Positions 8,305-16,617 of a DNA stretch of 17,271 nucleotides are shown piece by piece. Position numbers and translations under genes: made by a program. Origin of the DNA: Mariprofundus sp. (GTDB lineage: Bacteria > Pseudomonadota > Zetaproteobacteria > Mariprofundales > Mariprofundaceae); NCBI GenBank assembly GCA_015485035.1, contig WFUI01000040.1, forward strand, positions 1-17,271, given 5' to 3'. Under the pieces are notes generated by a model, which was not told where the DNA came from, made no database searches, and saw only the letters and a list, made by a program, of their open reading frames with translations. Numbering within the stretch: position 1 is the first letter of the stretch; every line of letters starts with the position of its first letter.

Positions 8305-8910
8305 TTAATTCACATGATACTTCCTTTGCAACAACCGTTCTATATCGAAAACTTGCTGTCGCAGTTGTGCCAGGCTTCCTTCATTGATGATCATAAAATC
8401 AGCAGCCTCGCGTCGTGTTGTATCTGAACACTGCCGTGCAACAATCGCATCAAATTCTTCCGTGCTGCAGTCCCCCCTGGCCAGTACCCGCTTGCGTCTC
8501 AACGCCAGGTTGGCAAGCACCACAATCACAGCATCCATGCGACCTGCACTGCCGGACTCCAGCAATACTGATGCCTCGATAATAACATAATCGCCATGTT
8601 GCTGGCTCAGCCAGTTCTCCTCGGCCTGCCAAATCAACGGATGCATAATCGCATTGAGTTTTGCTGTCCGGGCGGCATCCTGAAAACAGTACTGAGCCAA
8701 GGCTTTCCTGTTTAATGAGCCATCATGATTCAGGATATTCGTACCAAAGGCATCGACCAGCTGCTCTAATCCCGAACTGCCGATTTGAACCACCGTTTGG
8801 CCAACCTTATCCAGATCAAGAACCGGAACTCCCAGACCCGCAAAGATGCCGGCCACCGTGCTCTTGCCACTACCAATCCCACCGGTCAAACCGATACGAT
8901 GCGGACTCAT
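8305..8910 (-). CDS. coaE: Dephospho-CoA kinase
   Basis: Catalyses the last step of coenzyme A synthesis, phosphorylating the 3'-hydroxyl of dephospho-CoA with ATP. The P-loop GLTGGIGSGKST is near the N-terminus, followed by LDLDKVGQ (the conserved acidic site region), HPLIW, and VIIEASVLLESG, where many homologues have PLL. ARQ and adjacent residues (IVARQCSDTTRREAADFMIIN) form the usual C-terminal adenine/lid region. I choose the ATG at 8910 (201 residues). It overlaps the pilD stop as ATGA and begins directly with MSPHRIGLTGG. A GTG at 8940 would add ten unconserved residues inside pilD. No clear ribosome-binding site is present, so translation is probably coupled to pilD. The pilD-coaE pairing is common in gammaproteobacteria. 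A non-standard open frame begins at its 3' end. Confidence 0.96.
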   Translation of the reverse strand: MSPHRIGLTGGIGSGKSTVAGIFAGLGVPVLDLDKVGQTVVQIGSSGLEQLVDAFGTNILNHDGSLNRKALAQYCFQDAARTAKLNAIMHPLIWQAEENWLSQQHGDYVIIEASVLLESGSAGRMDAVIVVLANLALRRKRVLARGDCSTEEFDAIVARQCSDTTRREAADFMIINEGSLAQLRQQVFDIERLLQRKYHVN

Positions 8911-9677
8911 GTGTTCATACCGGCCAAACCGAGATACCACGCCAATACCTCACTGCCCCAGACAAACCAGACCATACCGGCAGCAGCCAGATACGGGCCG
9001 AATGGAATCTCGGCGCGTAAGCCCTGCCTTGCCAGCAACAGAATGATAAGCCCTGCAAACGTACCAACCACAGATGAGGCAAAAATAATAAAGGGCAAAG
9101 CCTGCCAACCCATAAAAGCGCCCAGCATAGCCAGTAGTTTAAAATCCCCGTAACCCATGCCTTCACGCCCGGTCAGACGTAAAAACAGACGGGCGATCAA
9201 CCAGAAGATACCATAACCGGCTATTGCCCCGATCAGAGCGTCCTGCCAGTTCCCCAACCACCAGGAAAAAAACAGCCCGAGAGCAATGCCCGGGTAGGTC
9301 AGGACATTGGGCAACAGCCCTGTTTCCAGATCAATAAAACTCAGCACCCAAAGCAGAAAAAACAGACATAATGCCACAACCAGCTCGGGCACTGCTCCGA
9401 AATGCCAGGCCAGCAAGCCCCAGCTTACACTCATCACCAGTTCCAGCAGCGGATACCGCCATGAAATCGGAGCCCTGCAATGACGGCATTTCCCTGCCAG
9501 CATCAGCCATGAAAACAACGGAATATTATCATATACAGCAATGGCATGATGGCATGCGGGACAATGACTGCCGGGAAACATGACCGATTCACGCCGTGGT
9601 ATCCGGTATACGCAGACATTGGCAAAACTTCCAACAATTAAACCGACGATGGCAGACAGTGCGACAACTGCTGTCAT
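8907..9677 (-). CDS. pilD: Type IV prepilin peptidase / N-methyltransferase
   Basis: Inner-membrane aspartic protease (family A24) that removes the leader of type IV prepilins and type II secretion pseudopilins and methylates the new N-terminus. The protein is 256 residues with about eight hydrophobic segments. The cytoplasmic loop carries a four-cysteine zinc motif (C39, C42, C64, C67) and FPGSHCPACHHAI with the methylase-associated sequence. The catalytic aspartates are visible in FIDLETGLLP (D116) and in the GxGD motif GMGYGDFKLL (D178). All key residues are present, so both activities are likely intact. Its ATG overlaps the pilR stop as ATGA and its own stop overlaps the coaE start the same way, so all three are probably translated from one message. 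It can serve both the pilus genes here and the secretion system implied by the gspN-like gene. Confidence 0.97.
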   Translation of the reverse strand: MTAVVALSAIVGLIVGSFANVCVYRIPRRESVMFPGSHCPACHHAIAVYDNIPLFSWLMLAGKCRHCRAPISWRYPLLELVMSVSWGLLAWHFGAVPELVVALCLFFLLWVLSFIDLETGLLPNVLTYPGIALGLFFSWWLGNWQDALIGAIAGYGIFWLIARLFLRLTGREGMGYGDFKLLAMLGAFMGWQALPFIIFASSVVGTFAGLIILLLARQGLRAEIPFGPYLAAAGMVWFVWGSEVLAWYLGLAGMNT

Positions 9678-11074
9678 ACTTCCTCATTTGAAGGGAATGT
9701 CTTTTTCAGCCGATACCTGAGCGAACGAAAGCTTATCCCCAGTTCTTTAGCAGCTTTGGTAATATTACCACCGGTTCTGGCAAGCGCTTCATCAATCAAC
9801 TGCTGTTCAATCCCAGCCACCCATGTATCCAGATCACCTTCCTGTTTCTGCATGCTGTCCAGCGACACATCCGAACCGGCTGGCACACCGGAATACACCT
9901 CAGCCAGCAACTTGATATCCAATTCACTGGTTTCAGCCAGTGCCAACATGCGCTGCAACAGGTTCTCCAGCTCCCGCACATTGCCCATAAAGGGCAATGA
10001 CACCAGTTTATGCAAACAGTCATCGGTCAAGCGTGAACGCCCCTCGCTATATTGACGTACTATTGCCCTGGCCAGCAAAGGAATATCTTCCTTGTGCTGC
10101 CTTAATGGCGGCATATGCACCGGCACAACATTCAGGCGAAAAAACAGATCCTCACGAAAATTTCCCCGCTTCACTTCAGCTTCCAGATCGCGGTTGGTGG
10201 CAGCAATCACGCGTACATCCACATCATGTTCCCTGTCCTCACCGACCCTGCGCACCCGTTTATCCTGCAATACCCTCAGCAGTTTGACCTGGACGGATAA
10301 AGGCAGCTCCCCCACCTCATCAAGAAACAGGGTGCCGCCATTGGCCGATTCAATCAGACCGGCACGATCAAACTCAGCCCCGGTAAATGCCCCCCTGCGA
10401 TGTCCGAACAGTTCGGATTCAAACAACCCGTCAGGTATAGCCCCACAATGCACGGGAATAAAAACACCCTTGGCTCGGTTGGAATAAGCATGCACCATCC
10501 GCGCTGCCAGTTCCTTGCCGGTTCCTGACTCCCCTGAAATCAATACTGTAAAATCAGAATTTGCGGATCGTTTTAATCGATCCCTTACCCGCTGCATGGG
10601 CTCGGATTCCCCCATCAGCATTTCCCCCGCAGCAGTAGCCACGGAGGGCTGCTCCGACCCCGGATCAAATTTACGTTTACTACTACGACCGGATTCATTG
10701 TTATCGGATGCCGCATCAAATAGAGCTCGCTCAACTGCTGATGCCAGTTCTTCGCTCGATACCGGTTTGGTCAGGTAATCAAACGCCCCCTGCTTCATGG
10801 CAGCGACTGCCGTATCAGCGCTTGCATAAGCAGTTAGCAACAACACCCTTGCCTGCGGCTGCTGTTTTCTGGTCATATCGATAACTTCCAGACCCGCATC
10901 ACGATTTTCCATTCGTAAATCGGTCAAAACCACATCAAACGTCCTGGTCTGCAACTGCCTGTCAGCTTCTCCGGGCGAAGCACATACGCATACCCGGTGC
11001 CCCTGCAACTCCAGCCCCAGTGAAAGTATCTTGCGGGCGTTCGCCTCATCTTCGACTAGTAAAATTTCAGCCAT
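9674..11074 (-). CDS. pilR: Sigma-54-dependent response regulator PilR
   Basis: NtrC-type transcription activator, the likely partner of the adjacent kinase PilS. In Pseudomonas and relatives PilR activates the pilin promoter with sigma-54. Domains in order: receiver (about 1-118) with acidic pocket E8/D9, phospho-acceptor D52, T81 and K103; AAA+ domain with Walker A GESGTGKE (181-188), GAFTGA sigma-54-contact loop (228-233) and Walker B LFLDEVGE (249-256); and a C-terminal Fis-type helix-turn-helix ([20 protein letters not shown]). All are intact. I choose the ATG at 11074 (466 residues). AAGGTGG lies just upstream and the receiver fold begins at once ([10 protein letters not shown]). An in-frame ATG at 11098 would add eight residues inside pilS. 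It overlaps the pilS 3' end by eight bases. The regulated pilin gene is not in the window. Confidence 0.96.
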   Translation of the reverse strand: MAEILLVEDEANARKILSLGLELQGHRVCVCASPGEADRQLQTRTFDVVLTDLRMENRDAGLEVIDMTRKQQPQARVLLLTAYASADTAVAAMKQGAFDYLTKPVSSEELASAVERALFDAASDNNESGRSSKRKFDPGSEQPSVATAAGEMLMGESEPMQRVRDRLKRSANSDFTVLISGESGTGKELAARMVHAYSNRAKGVFIPVHCGAIPDGLFESELFGHRRGAFTGAEFDRAGLIESANGGTLFLDEVGELPLSVQVKLLRVLQDKRVRRVGEDREHDVDVRVIAATNRDLEAEVKRGNFREDLFFRLNVVPVHMPPLRQHKEDIPLLARAIVRQYSEGRSRLTDDCLHKLVSLPFMGNVRELENLLQRMLALAETSELDIKLLAEVYSGVPAGSDVSLDSMQKQEGDLDTWVAGIEQQLIDEALARTGGNITKAAKELGISFRSLRYRLKKTFPSNEEV

Positions 11075-12617
11075 TTTCCACCTTACTTTCCTCCTCATCT
11101 GGATGATGGCCTTTCACATGCTCCATAACCGGTTGCAGTAATCCACTGATTGTGAAACGAACCTTTCCATTTTCAAAACTGGATTCAACCGTCCAGTCAT
11201 TGGCGATGCAAACCTGTTGCACGGTCGCCAGCCCCAGACCTATGCCATTCGAACAGCTGCTGATAAACGGCTCAAACAGTTTGTCACGAATAGCAGCCGG
11301 GATCTCACCTTCATTGTCAACACGAAGCATCCAGAACATGTCATCTGCATCCAGGTAAACCGTGACATTACTATCAGGGTATCGGTAAGCCAGCGCATTG
11401 GATAACAGGTTATCCAGCACCAGCCGGAAATGGTCGCTGTCTATCAGCAATTCATCCACAAGACATTGACTGTTCACCTTTCTGCATCCTGTAATATCCA
11501 TCTGATTCAGGGATGATCTGATCACTTCCGGCATATAGGTTTGAACAGGTTCCGGGTGCAGTGGCCTGGAATATTCCAGCATCATATTGGCCAGTCTGTT
11601 TAAACGCATCATTTCATCATGCAGAATACCCTGAATATCGACATTGCTTTCAGGTGTTCGAGCCATGATCTCCAGTCCCTGAGCCATCGTATGAATCGGA
11701 TTGCGGATTTCATGAGCCAAAATGGCGGACATTTTACCGAGAAGTGCCATTTTTTCCTGCTGAATCAACTGTTTCTCAAGATGCCTGATCTCGGAAATAT
11801 CCACCAGTGTCAGCAACCATGCTGCATCATGATCCGGGGTTAATTTACGGACGGTCAACAGTAAGATACGCCCATGGTTATCATATTCACATTGAACTTC
11901 CGGCAGTAACGGTTTGCAGAAAAAAGCATTCAGGACAGAAATAGAAAGTAGCGAGTCAATTGACTCTTTCCCCAACAGGGCAATTGCCGATTCATTCATG
12001 TCACTGACATGCAAGGTACTGTCCAGAACAATAACACCCTCACTCATCTCGGCCATAATATTATCGTGTATATCCTTGAGTCTTCTGTGCTGGCGAACAA
12101 TCTTGTCACTGCTTGCACGCAGGCTGGCGTGGTGCCTGGCAATATAAGCCATAACGCTACCAATCAGCATCAGCACGGATACCTGTAACAATACATACAA
12201 TGCCTGCTGTGTATCCAAATCTGAACCATGCACAAACCAGGCATCTCCATACACGGCAGCCAAATATCCGGCACATGCCAGCGTGCTCATCGCAAGCGGA
12301 AGCAACCGGACAGCATGTGTGCCTGATGCAATAATGATCAAACCAAACAACAGGTAGAAGGGACTGAACAAACCACCACTGGAGAAAATCAACAGACTGG
12401 AAAGCATGATGTCAGATGAGTACTGGAAAACCCGTTGTCTGTTTTCAGGAATCCGGCTGACAATCAGAACCGACTGTAGCAATAGCAAGATCAGGAACAG
12501 GATCCCTGAGGCCGTCATCAACTGTTTTTGTATCGGCAACAAAGTAGGATAAATCCAGATTGCCACGACAACAGCAATCGCAAGTGCAGCCAGTGCACGA
12601 TAAAAAATCAAACGCAT
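11067..12617 (-). CDS. pilS: Membrane-bound sensor histidine kinase PilS
   Basis: Sensor kinase that phosphorylates PilR. The N-terminal third (about residues 7-160) contains six hydrophobic segments, as in known PilS proteins, which sense pilin levels in the inner membrane. A PAS-like domain follows (about 183-280, IMAEMSEGVIVLDSTLHVSDMNESA). The kinase core has an H-box AILAHEIRNPIHTM with phospho-acceptor H302, an N-box DNLLSNALAYR, a DNEGEIP G1-type segment, and FEPFISSCSNGIGLGLATV covering the F and G2 boxes. The usual K-x-x-G-x-GLGL is here SCSNGIGLGLA, within normal variation. Length 516 is typical. It lies 63 bases downstream of pilC with only a weak ribosome-binding site, and its end overlaps pilR. 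Name rests on architecture plus position in the pilus cluster. Confidence 0.93.
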   Translation of the reverse strand: MRLIFYRALAALAIAVVVAIWIYPTLLPIQKQLMTASGILFLILLLLQSVLIVSRIPENRQRVFQYSSDIMLSSLLIFSSGGLFSPFYLLFGLIIIASGTHAVRLLPLAMSTLACAGYLAAVYGDAWFVHGSDLDTQQALYVLLQVSVLMLIGSVMAYIARHHASLRASSDKIVRQHRRLKDIHDNIMAEMSEGVIVLDSTLHVSDMNESAIALLGKESIDSLLSISVLNAFFCKPLLPEVQCEYDNHGRILLLTVRKLTPDHDAAWLLTLVDISEIRHLEKQLIQQEKMALLGKMSAILAHEIRNPIHTMAQGLEIMARTPESNVDIQGILHDEMMRLNRLANMMLEYSRPLHPEPVQTYMPEVIRSSLNQMDITGCRKVNSQCLVDELLIDSDHFRLVLDNLLSNALAYRYPDSNVTVYLDADDMFWMLRVDNEGEIPAAIRDKLFEPFISSCSNGIGLGLATVQQVCIANDWTVESSFENGKVRFTISGLLQPVMEHVKGHHPDEEESKVENG

Positions 12618-12680
12618 ATCAGCTCAAACAATCACGGCATGGTAACTGGAGATCAACGAACGAAACCTTGTCTGCAAAGA

Positions 12681-13874
12681 TCAAACGATGGAAGCCATCT
12701 TGAAGATAGGCAGGTACATGGATATGACCAGGCCACCGATAACAACCCCCAGAAACGCCATGATCAAAGGCTCCATTAACTGTTGCATATTATCCACGGC
12801 TGTATCGACCTCTTCCTCGTAAAATTCAGCAATTTTAGCCAGCATTTCTTCAAGGCTGCCTGTCTGCTCGCCGATAGAAATCATCTGGGTTACCATCAAA
12901 GGAAAAATTTTACTCTCTTCCAGCGGTGCAGTAAGAGTCTGGCCCTGCGATATAGACTCCTTGGATGAAATGATGACTTTCTCTATGACCACATTACCCG
13001 ATGTTTCCGCCACCGTATCCAGTGATTCCAGAATAGGAACACCGGCAGCTGTCAGCGTGGAAAAGGTGCTGCAGAAACGGGCCACGGAAGCCTTGCGCAA
13101 CACATCACCCAGGATAGGTAGTGAAAGCAGCAACTTATCCAGCTGATATCTCCCTTTGGGCGTCTTGTATACAGCCCGGGTAGCAAACACCATCGCTATC
13201 GGTGCGCCTATAATAAGATACCAATATGCTACAAAAACATTGGATATCGAAATGGCAATCTGGGTGGGCATCGGCAAATCGGCTCCGAAATCGGCAAACA
13301 TTTCACCAAATACCGGAATAACGAAAATCATCAAAATGGCAGTCACAATGAATGAAACGACAAGAATGGCAATCGGATACACCATGGCGGATTTTATTTT
13401 TGCCTTCAGACTGAGGGCTTTTTCCTTATACGTGCAAAGTCTTAACAGTATAGAATCAAGGATACCGCCCTGCTCACCTGCTTCAACCAGGGCACATGTG
13501 AGACGATCAAACTCATCAGGAAACTTGCGCATGGTTTCACCCAGTGGATTGCCATCCTCGAGACTCTGGCGAACGTCACCCAGCAACTTGACCATGGCTT
13601 TTTTTTCAGCCCCTCGCTCGGCCAGCTCAAAACATTGTACCAGAGGCAGGCCTGCATTGATCATGGTGGCAAGCTGACGGAAGAAAATGGATATATCCTT
13701 GTCATTGGCTTTCTCGGGGAAAAGATTGATTTCAATCGGTTTTTTCTTTGCTTTAACATCAACCAGGCCTTTTCGCCGCAGAATCGCCACAGCAATTTCA
13801 CGGTTGGGTGCCTCTATCTCACCGCTTTCCGCCATACCCCGTTTGTTTTTTGCCTGCCATATAAAAGTCGCCAT
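12681..13874 (-). CDS. pilC: Type IV pilus inner-membrane platform protein PilC
   Basis: Integral membrane protein of the GspF/PilC family that couples the ATPases PilB and PilT to pilus assembly. The 397-residue protein has the two homologous GspF domains: the first about 62-187 (DISIFFRQLATMINAGLPLVQCFELA), the second about 260-390 (VARFCSTFSTLTAAGVPILESLDTVA, ISIGEQTGSLEEML). Membrane segments lie near 165-188, 212-232 and 370-393. The N-terminus FIWQAKNKRGMAESGEIEA is characteristic of PilC. The start is supported by AGGGTG about 9 bases upstream. The start codon also overlaps the stop of an 8-codon mini-ORF (TGATG), and the 95-base spacer from pilB carries a hairpin. Intact and confidently assigned. 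Confidence 0.97.
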   Translation of the reverse strand: MATFIWQAKNKRGMAESGEIEAPNREIAVAILRRKGLVDVKAKKKPIEINLFPEKANDKDISIFFRQLATMINAGLPLVQCFELAERGAEKKAMVKLLGDVRQSLEDGNPLGETMRKFPDEFDRLTCALVEAGEQGGILDSILLRLCTYKEKALSLKAKIKSAMVYPIAILVVSFIVTAILMIFVIPVFGEMFADFGADLPMPTQIAISISNVFVAYWYLIIGAPIAMVFATRAVYKTPKGRYQLDKLLLSLPILGDVLRKASVARFCSTFSTLTAAGVPILESLDTVAETSGNVVIEKVIISSKESISQGQTLTAPLEESKIFPLMVTQMISIGEQTGSLEEMLAKIAEFYEEEVDTAVDNMQQLMEPLIMAFLGVVIGGLVISMYLPIFKMASIV

Positions 13875-13881
13875 CAGTTTT

Positions 13882-13968
13882 TCACCCTGCCGCCCATGGT
13901 TTTTTCACCCCGGGGTACGAAATGTTATGAGAGCGGGGAAAAACCATGCAGGCGCGTTGTTGTTTCAT
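13882..13968 (-). CDS. Candidate 28-residue ORF between pilB and pilC
   Basis: An ATG one base after the pilB stop is preceded by GGAGG at an ideal 6-base spacing, better than most starts in this cluster. The frame runs 28 codons (begins MKQQRACMVF, ends KKPWAAG) and stops 7 bases before the pilC ATG. There is no homology I recognise. The GGAGG also encodes the last pilB residues (Glu-Asp), and the ORF overlaps a hairpin, so both the site and the open frame could be accidental. If translated it would carry ribosomes through the hairpin to pilC. Confidence 0.3.
   Translation of the reverse strand: MKQQRACMVFPRSHNISYPGVKKPWAAG
13895..13948 (-). repeat. Imperfect hairpin in the pilB-pilC spacer
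   Basis: CATGGTTTTT (13895-13904) pairs perfectly with AAAAACCATG (13939-13948). Inside it CCCCG (13908-13912) pairs with CGGGG (13934-13938), leaving a 3-base bulge and a 21-base loop. There is no terminator-like T tract beyond it in the - direction. It could stabilise the upstream message, tune pilC translation, or be a single copy of a dispersed palindrome. Confidence 0.7.
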
Positions 13969-13969
13969 G

Positions 13970-15667
13970 TTAGTCCTCCGCCGTCACCCGCAGGCACTCC
14001 TCAAGTGAAATATCGCCAGCTTTCACCTTTTCCAGCGCTGCCATACGCAACGTTTTGACATTCTTTCTCATGGCGATGGCATTGATCCGATCCGAGTCCC
14101 CGCCAGCATAAATCACTTCGCGGATTTCATCAAAAACCGGCATAACCTGATAAATACCTGTCCTGCCCTTGTAGCCAGTGCCGTTGCATGTCGGACAACC
14201 TGCACCGTGCATCGGATGAAAATGGCTCAGCTCATTTTCCGGCACGCCGGCATCCAGCAGTGCGGCTGCCGGAATCCTTTCAGGCGATTTGCAATCCGGG
14301 CAAATACGTCGCGCCAGCCGCTGGGCAGAAACCATATTCACGGCTGATCCCACCAGAAATGGTTCGATCCCCATATTAATCAGGCGCGTCATGGTGGACG
14401 GCGCATCATTGGTATGCAGTGTCGCCAACACCAGATGTCCGGTCAGGGCGGCCTTGATACCGATCGCTGCTGTTTCATAATCACGTATTTCGCCGATCAA
14501 AATAATATCCGGATCCTGGCGCATGAAAGAACGCAATACGGCTGGAAATGTTCGCCCGACATCCACATCCACATTGACCTGGTTGATACCCATAAAATTA
14601 AACTCGACCGGGTCCTCTGCCGTGCAGATATTCACGCCTGGCTGGTTTAACTCGGCCACGGCAGAATACAGACTGACAGTTTTACCCGAACCGGTCGGGC
14701 CGGTTACAAGCACCATACCATAGGGTTGGTGAATAGCATGCTTCAACCTCGTCAGCGACTCTTCAGGATAACCCAGTTTGGTCATATCCAGCTGTAAACT
14801 GGACGGGTCCAGCAAGCGCATCACCACCTTTTCACCAAACAGCATCGGCAACACTGAAACCCGGAAATCAACCGTCTTGGCTCGGGACAGGCGCAATTTG
14901 ATGCGTCCATCCTGTGGCACACGGCGCTCGGAGATATCGAGTCGGGCCAGAATCTTCAGCCTGGATACAATAGCATCACGCATACTTAGGCTCGGCCGCA
15001 TAATTTCGTGTAACACCCCGTCAATTCGATAGCGCACACGCAACACTTTTTCATAAGGCTCAAGGTGAATATCCGAAGCACCACGCTTGATTGCATCCAT
15101 CAAAATCAGATTGACCAGTCTGACTATGGGTGCTGTCTCGATTTCAGCAGATAGTGAATATTCATCGATGTCATCTTCGGTAGTGTCCAGAACCTCGACA
15201 TCCATCGCTCCCAGATCAGCCATCACCTGCTGCAAATGTGCATCGGTATCACTGAGTTCTGCCAGTTTCTGGTTCAACTGACTTTCCGCCGCAACCACCA
15301 CATCAATTTTGCAACCGCTGATAAATGCGATTTCATCAAGACTGTTGATATCATACGGGTCAACTACGGCAAGCTTGAGCTTGTTGCCTTTGCGCTTCAG
15401 TGGCAACGCCATATTTTTGCGCAATATATTCACAGGAATGGTTGTCGCATTCTCATCTATTTCGACCTGATCAAGATCAACAATCGGACAACCGTATGTC
15501 TTGGCCAGAAACTCAACCAGTTCCCGTTCTTTAAAAAAATTCTGCCGTACCAGCTGGGAGGTCAGGCTATCACCGTGCAGGGTCGCTTCCCGCATCACCA
15601 TATCCAGCTGTTCCCGGCTAATACGCTGATGCCTGAGAAGCAAATCCCCCAGTCGCGAGTGACTCAC
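13970..15667 (-). CDS. pilB: Type IV pilus extension ATPase PilB
   Basis: Hexameric cytoplasmic ATPase of the GspE/PilB family that powers pilus extension through PilC. With the start used here it has 565 residues. The N-terminal MshEN-type domain (about 1-145, RLGDLLLRHQRISREQLDMVM) is followed by the ATPase. The ATPase shows Walker A GPTGSGKT (323-330), the Asp box, Walker B IILIGEIRD (388-396), His box TGHLVLATLHTNDA, and a zinc-binding tetracysteine (C456, C459, C491, C494). I prefer the GTG at 15667. It overlaps the aroE stop as GTGA, has TTGGGGA about 8 bases upstream and yields MSHSRLGDLL. A TTG at 15682 would add five residues. The stop is followed after one base by a small ORF, then pilC. 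Function is secure. Confidence 0.97.
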   Translation of the reverse strand: MSHSRLGDLLLRHQRISREQLDMVMREATLHGDSLTSQLVRQNFFKERELVEFLAKTYGCPIVDLDQVEIDENATTIPVNILRKNMALPLKRKGNKLKLAVVDPYDINSLDEIAFISGCKIDVVVAAESQLNQKLAELSDTDAHLQQVMADLGAMDVEVLDTTEDDIDEYSLSAEIETAPIVRLVNLILMDAIKRGASDIHLEPYEKVLRVRYRIDGVLHEIMRPSLSMRDAIVSRLKILARLDISERRVPQDGRIKLRLSRAKTVDFRVSVLPMLFGEKVVMRLLDPSSLQLDMTKLGYPEESLTRLKHAIHQPYGMVLVTGPTGSGKTVSLYSAVAELNQPGVNICTAEDPVEFNFMGINQVNVDVDVGRTFPAVLRSFMRQDPDIILIGEIRDYETAAIGIKAALTGHLVLATLHTNDAPSTMTRLINMGIEPFLVGSAVNMVSAQRLARRICPDCKSPERIPAAALLDAGVPENELSHFHPMHGAGCPTCNGTGYKGRTGIYQVMPVFDEIREVIYAGGDSDRINAIAMRKNVKTLRMAALEKVKAGDISLEECLRVTAED

Positions 15668-16551
15668 CCGGAACGTCCCCAACCCGACAAGCCGGTTATT
15701 TCACGGCCTAGAGAAGTCTGCATCTGTATCAATGTCCGGTTGCAATCGGGCCTATCGCACCCGTGCCACCAGGCAAATGCGGCAGCGCCCTGCGCAATCA
15801 GCATGGGTAACCCGTCCACGCATAATCGACCGGCTTCATGTGCCGCCTCGCTAAAAGCGGTTTTTCCATCCGGCCGGTAGACCGCATCTATAGCGACTCC
15901 CTGTCCTGATAATATAAATGGGAAACCCTGTCCCTGCTGCAACCCGATACTGGTTGTGTTGATCAACAATACAGAATCCCGGCAAGCGCCAGTCACAGCA
16001 TCCTGCTGCCAGGGTAGCGGCTCGCAGTTCAGCTTCGGATATGATTCTTTTGCCGCCGCAATCAATGCAGCCTGACGATCCGGATTACGATTACAGATAT
16101 TGATGCTGCCGGGGTTCAGTTCATTGAGTGCATGCAACACCGCACGGGAAGTACCACCAGCACCGAACAGCAGGATCTGCTTTCCCCCGATATCTACCCC
16201 CAGTCCCTCGATGACAGCCTTGAAGCCGCGCCAGTCCGTATTGGTCGCCTGCCAGCCGTTTTCACCCCGTCGTACCGTATTCACCGCACCAATTCGGCAG
16301 GCATCAGCATCCGCCTCAACCATCCGGAAAACCTGTTCCTTGTGTGGAACCGTTACATTAAAACCTTGCACACCCAGCGCCCATAAACCCTCAACAGCCT
16401 GTGACAGCAATTCAGGTGGCACTGCAAAGGGAAGATAAACTGCATTGATATTGTTCTGGTCTAAAAAACGGGCCTGAAACAACGGTGAAAGCGAATGCTT
16501 CACCGGCCAACCGATAATACCATAAGTCGTTGTCATTCCATCTATTTTCAT
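15664..16551 (-). CDS. aroE: Shikimate dehydrogenase (NADP+)
   Basis: Reduces 3-dehydroshikimate to shikimate with NADPH in aromatic amino acid synthesis. The shikimate site is clear: SLSPLFQ (S20/S22), NVTVPHK with catalytic K71, N91 in GAVNT, and TNTDWRG with D106. The nucleotide-binding loop is GAGGTSR (130-136), followed by NRNPDR, the NADP-specificity segment. Length 295 is slightly above the usual ~270-285 because of the C-terminal tail after MLIAQGAAAFAWW. The ATG at 16551 has GAGGG four bases upstream. An alternative ATG at 16536 (MTTTYGIIGW) would fit the family start equally well. It precedes pilB with a 4-base overlap, so a biosynthetic gene shares the pilus message. Confidence 0.96.
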   Translation of the reverse strand: MKIDGMTTTYGIIGWPVKHSLSPLFQARFLDQNNINAVYLPFAVPPELLSQAVEGLWALGVQGFNVTVPHKEQVFRMVEADADACRIGAVNTVRRGENGWQATNTDWRGFKAVIEGLGVDIGGKQILLFGAGGTSRAVLHALNELNPGSINICNRNPDRQAALIAAAKESYPKLNCEPLPWQQDAVTGACRDSVLLINTTSIGLQQGQGFPFILSGQGVAIDAVYRPDGKTAFSEAAHEAGRLCVDGLPMLIAQGAAAFAWWHGCDRPDCNRTLIQMQTSLGREITGLSGWGRSG

Positions 16552-16559
16552 GTTCCCTC

Positions 16560-16603
16560 AGCTTAGAAATAGAATGACCATGTGTCAAAGTTTGTCATGA
16601 TCA
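16560..16603 (-). promoter_or_regulatory. Possible aroE promoter with an overlapping dyad
   Basis: On the - strand TTGACA (16583-16588) is followed after 17 bases by TAAGCT (16560-16565). The -35 is perfect and the -10 poor (3 of 6). Transcription would then begin close to the ATG at 16551 and favour the ATG at 16536. An imperfect palindrome, TGACCATG (16575-16582) against CATGATCA (16596-16603) with CAAAGTTTG at its centre, covers the -35 and could be an operator. The short gap to the gspN-like gene means aroE may simply be read through from upstream. Confidence 0.25.
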
Positions 16604-16617
16604 TCACGTTCTATGCA

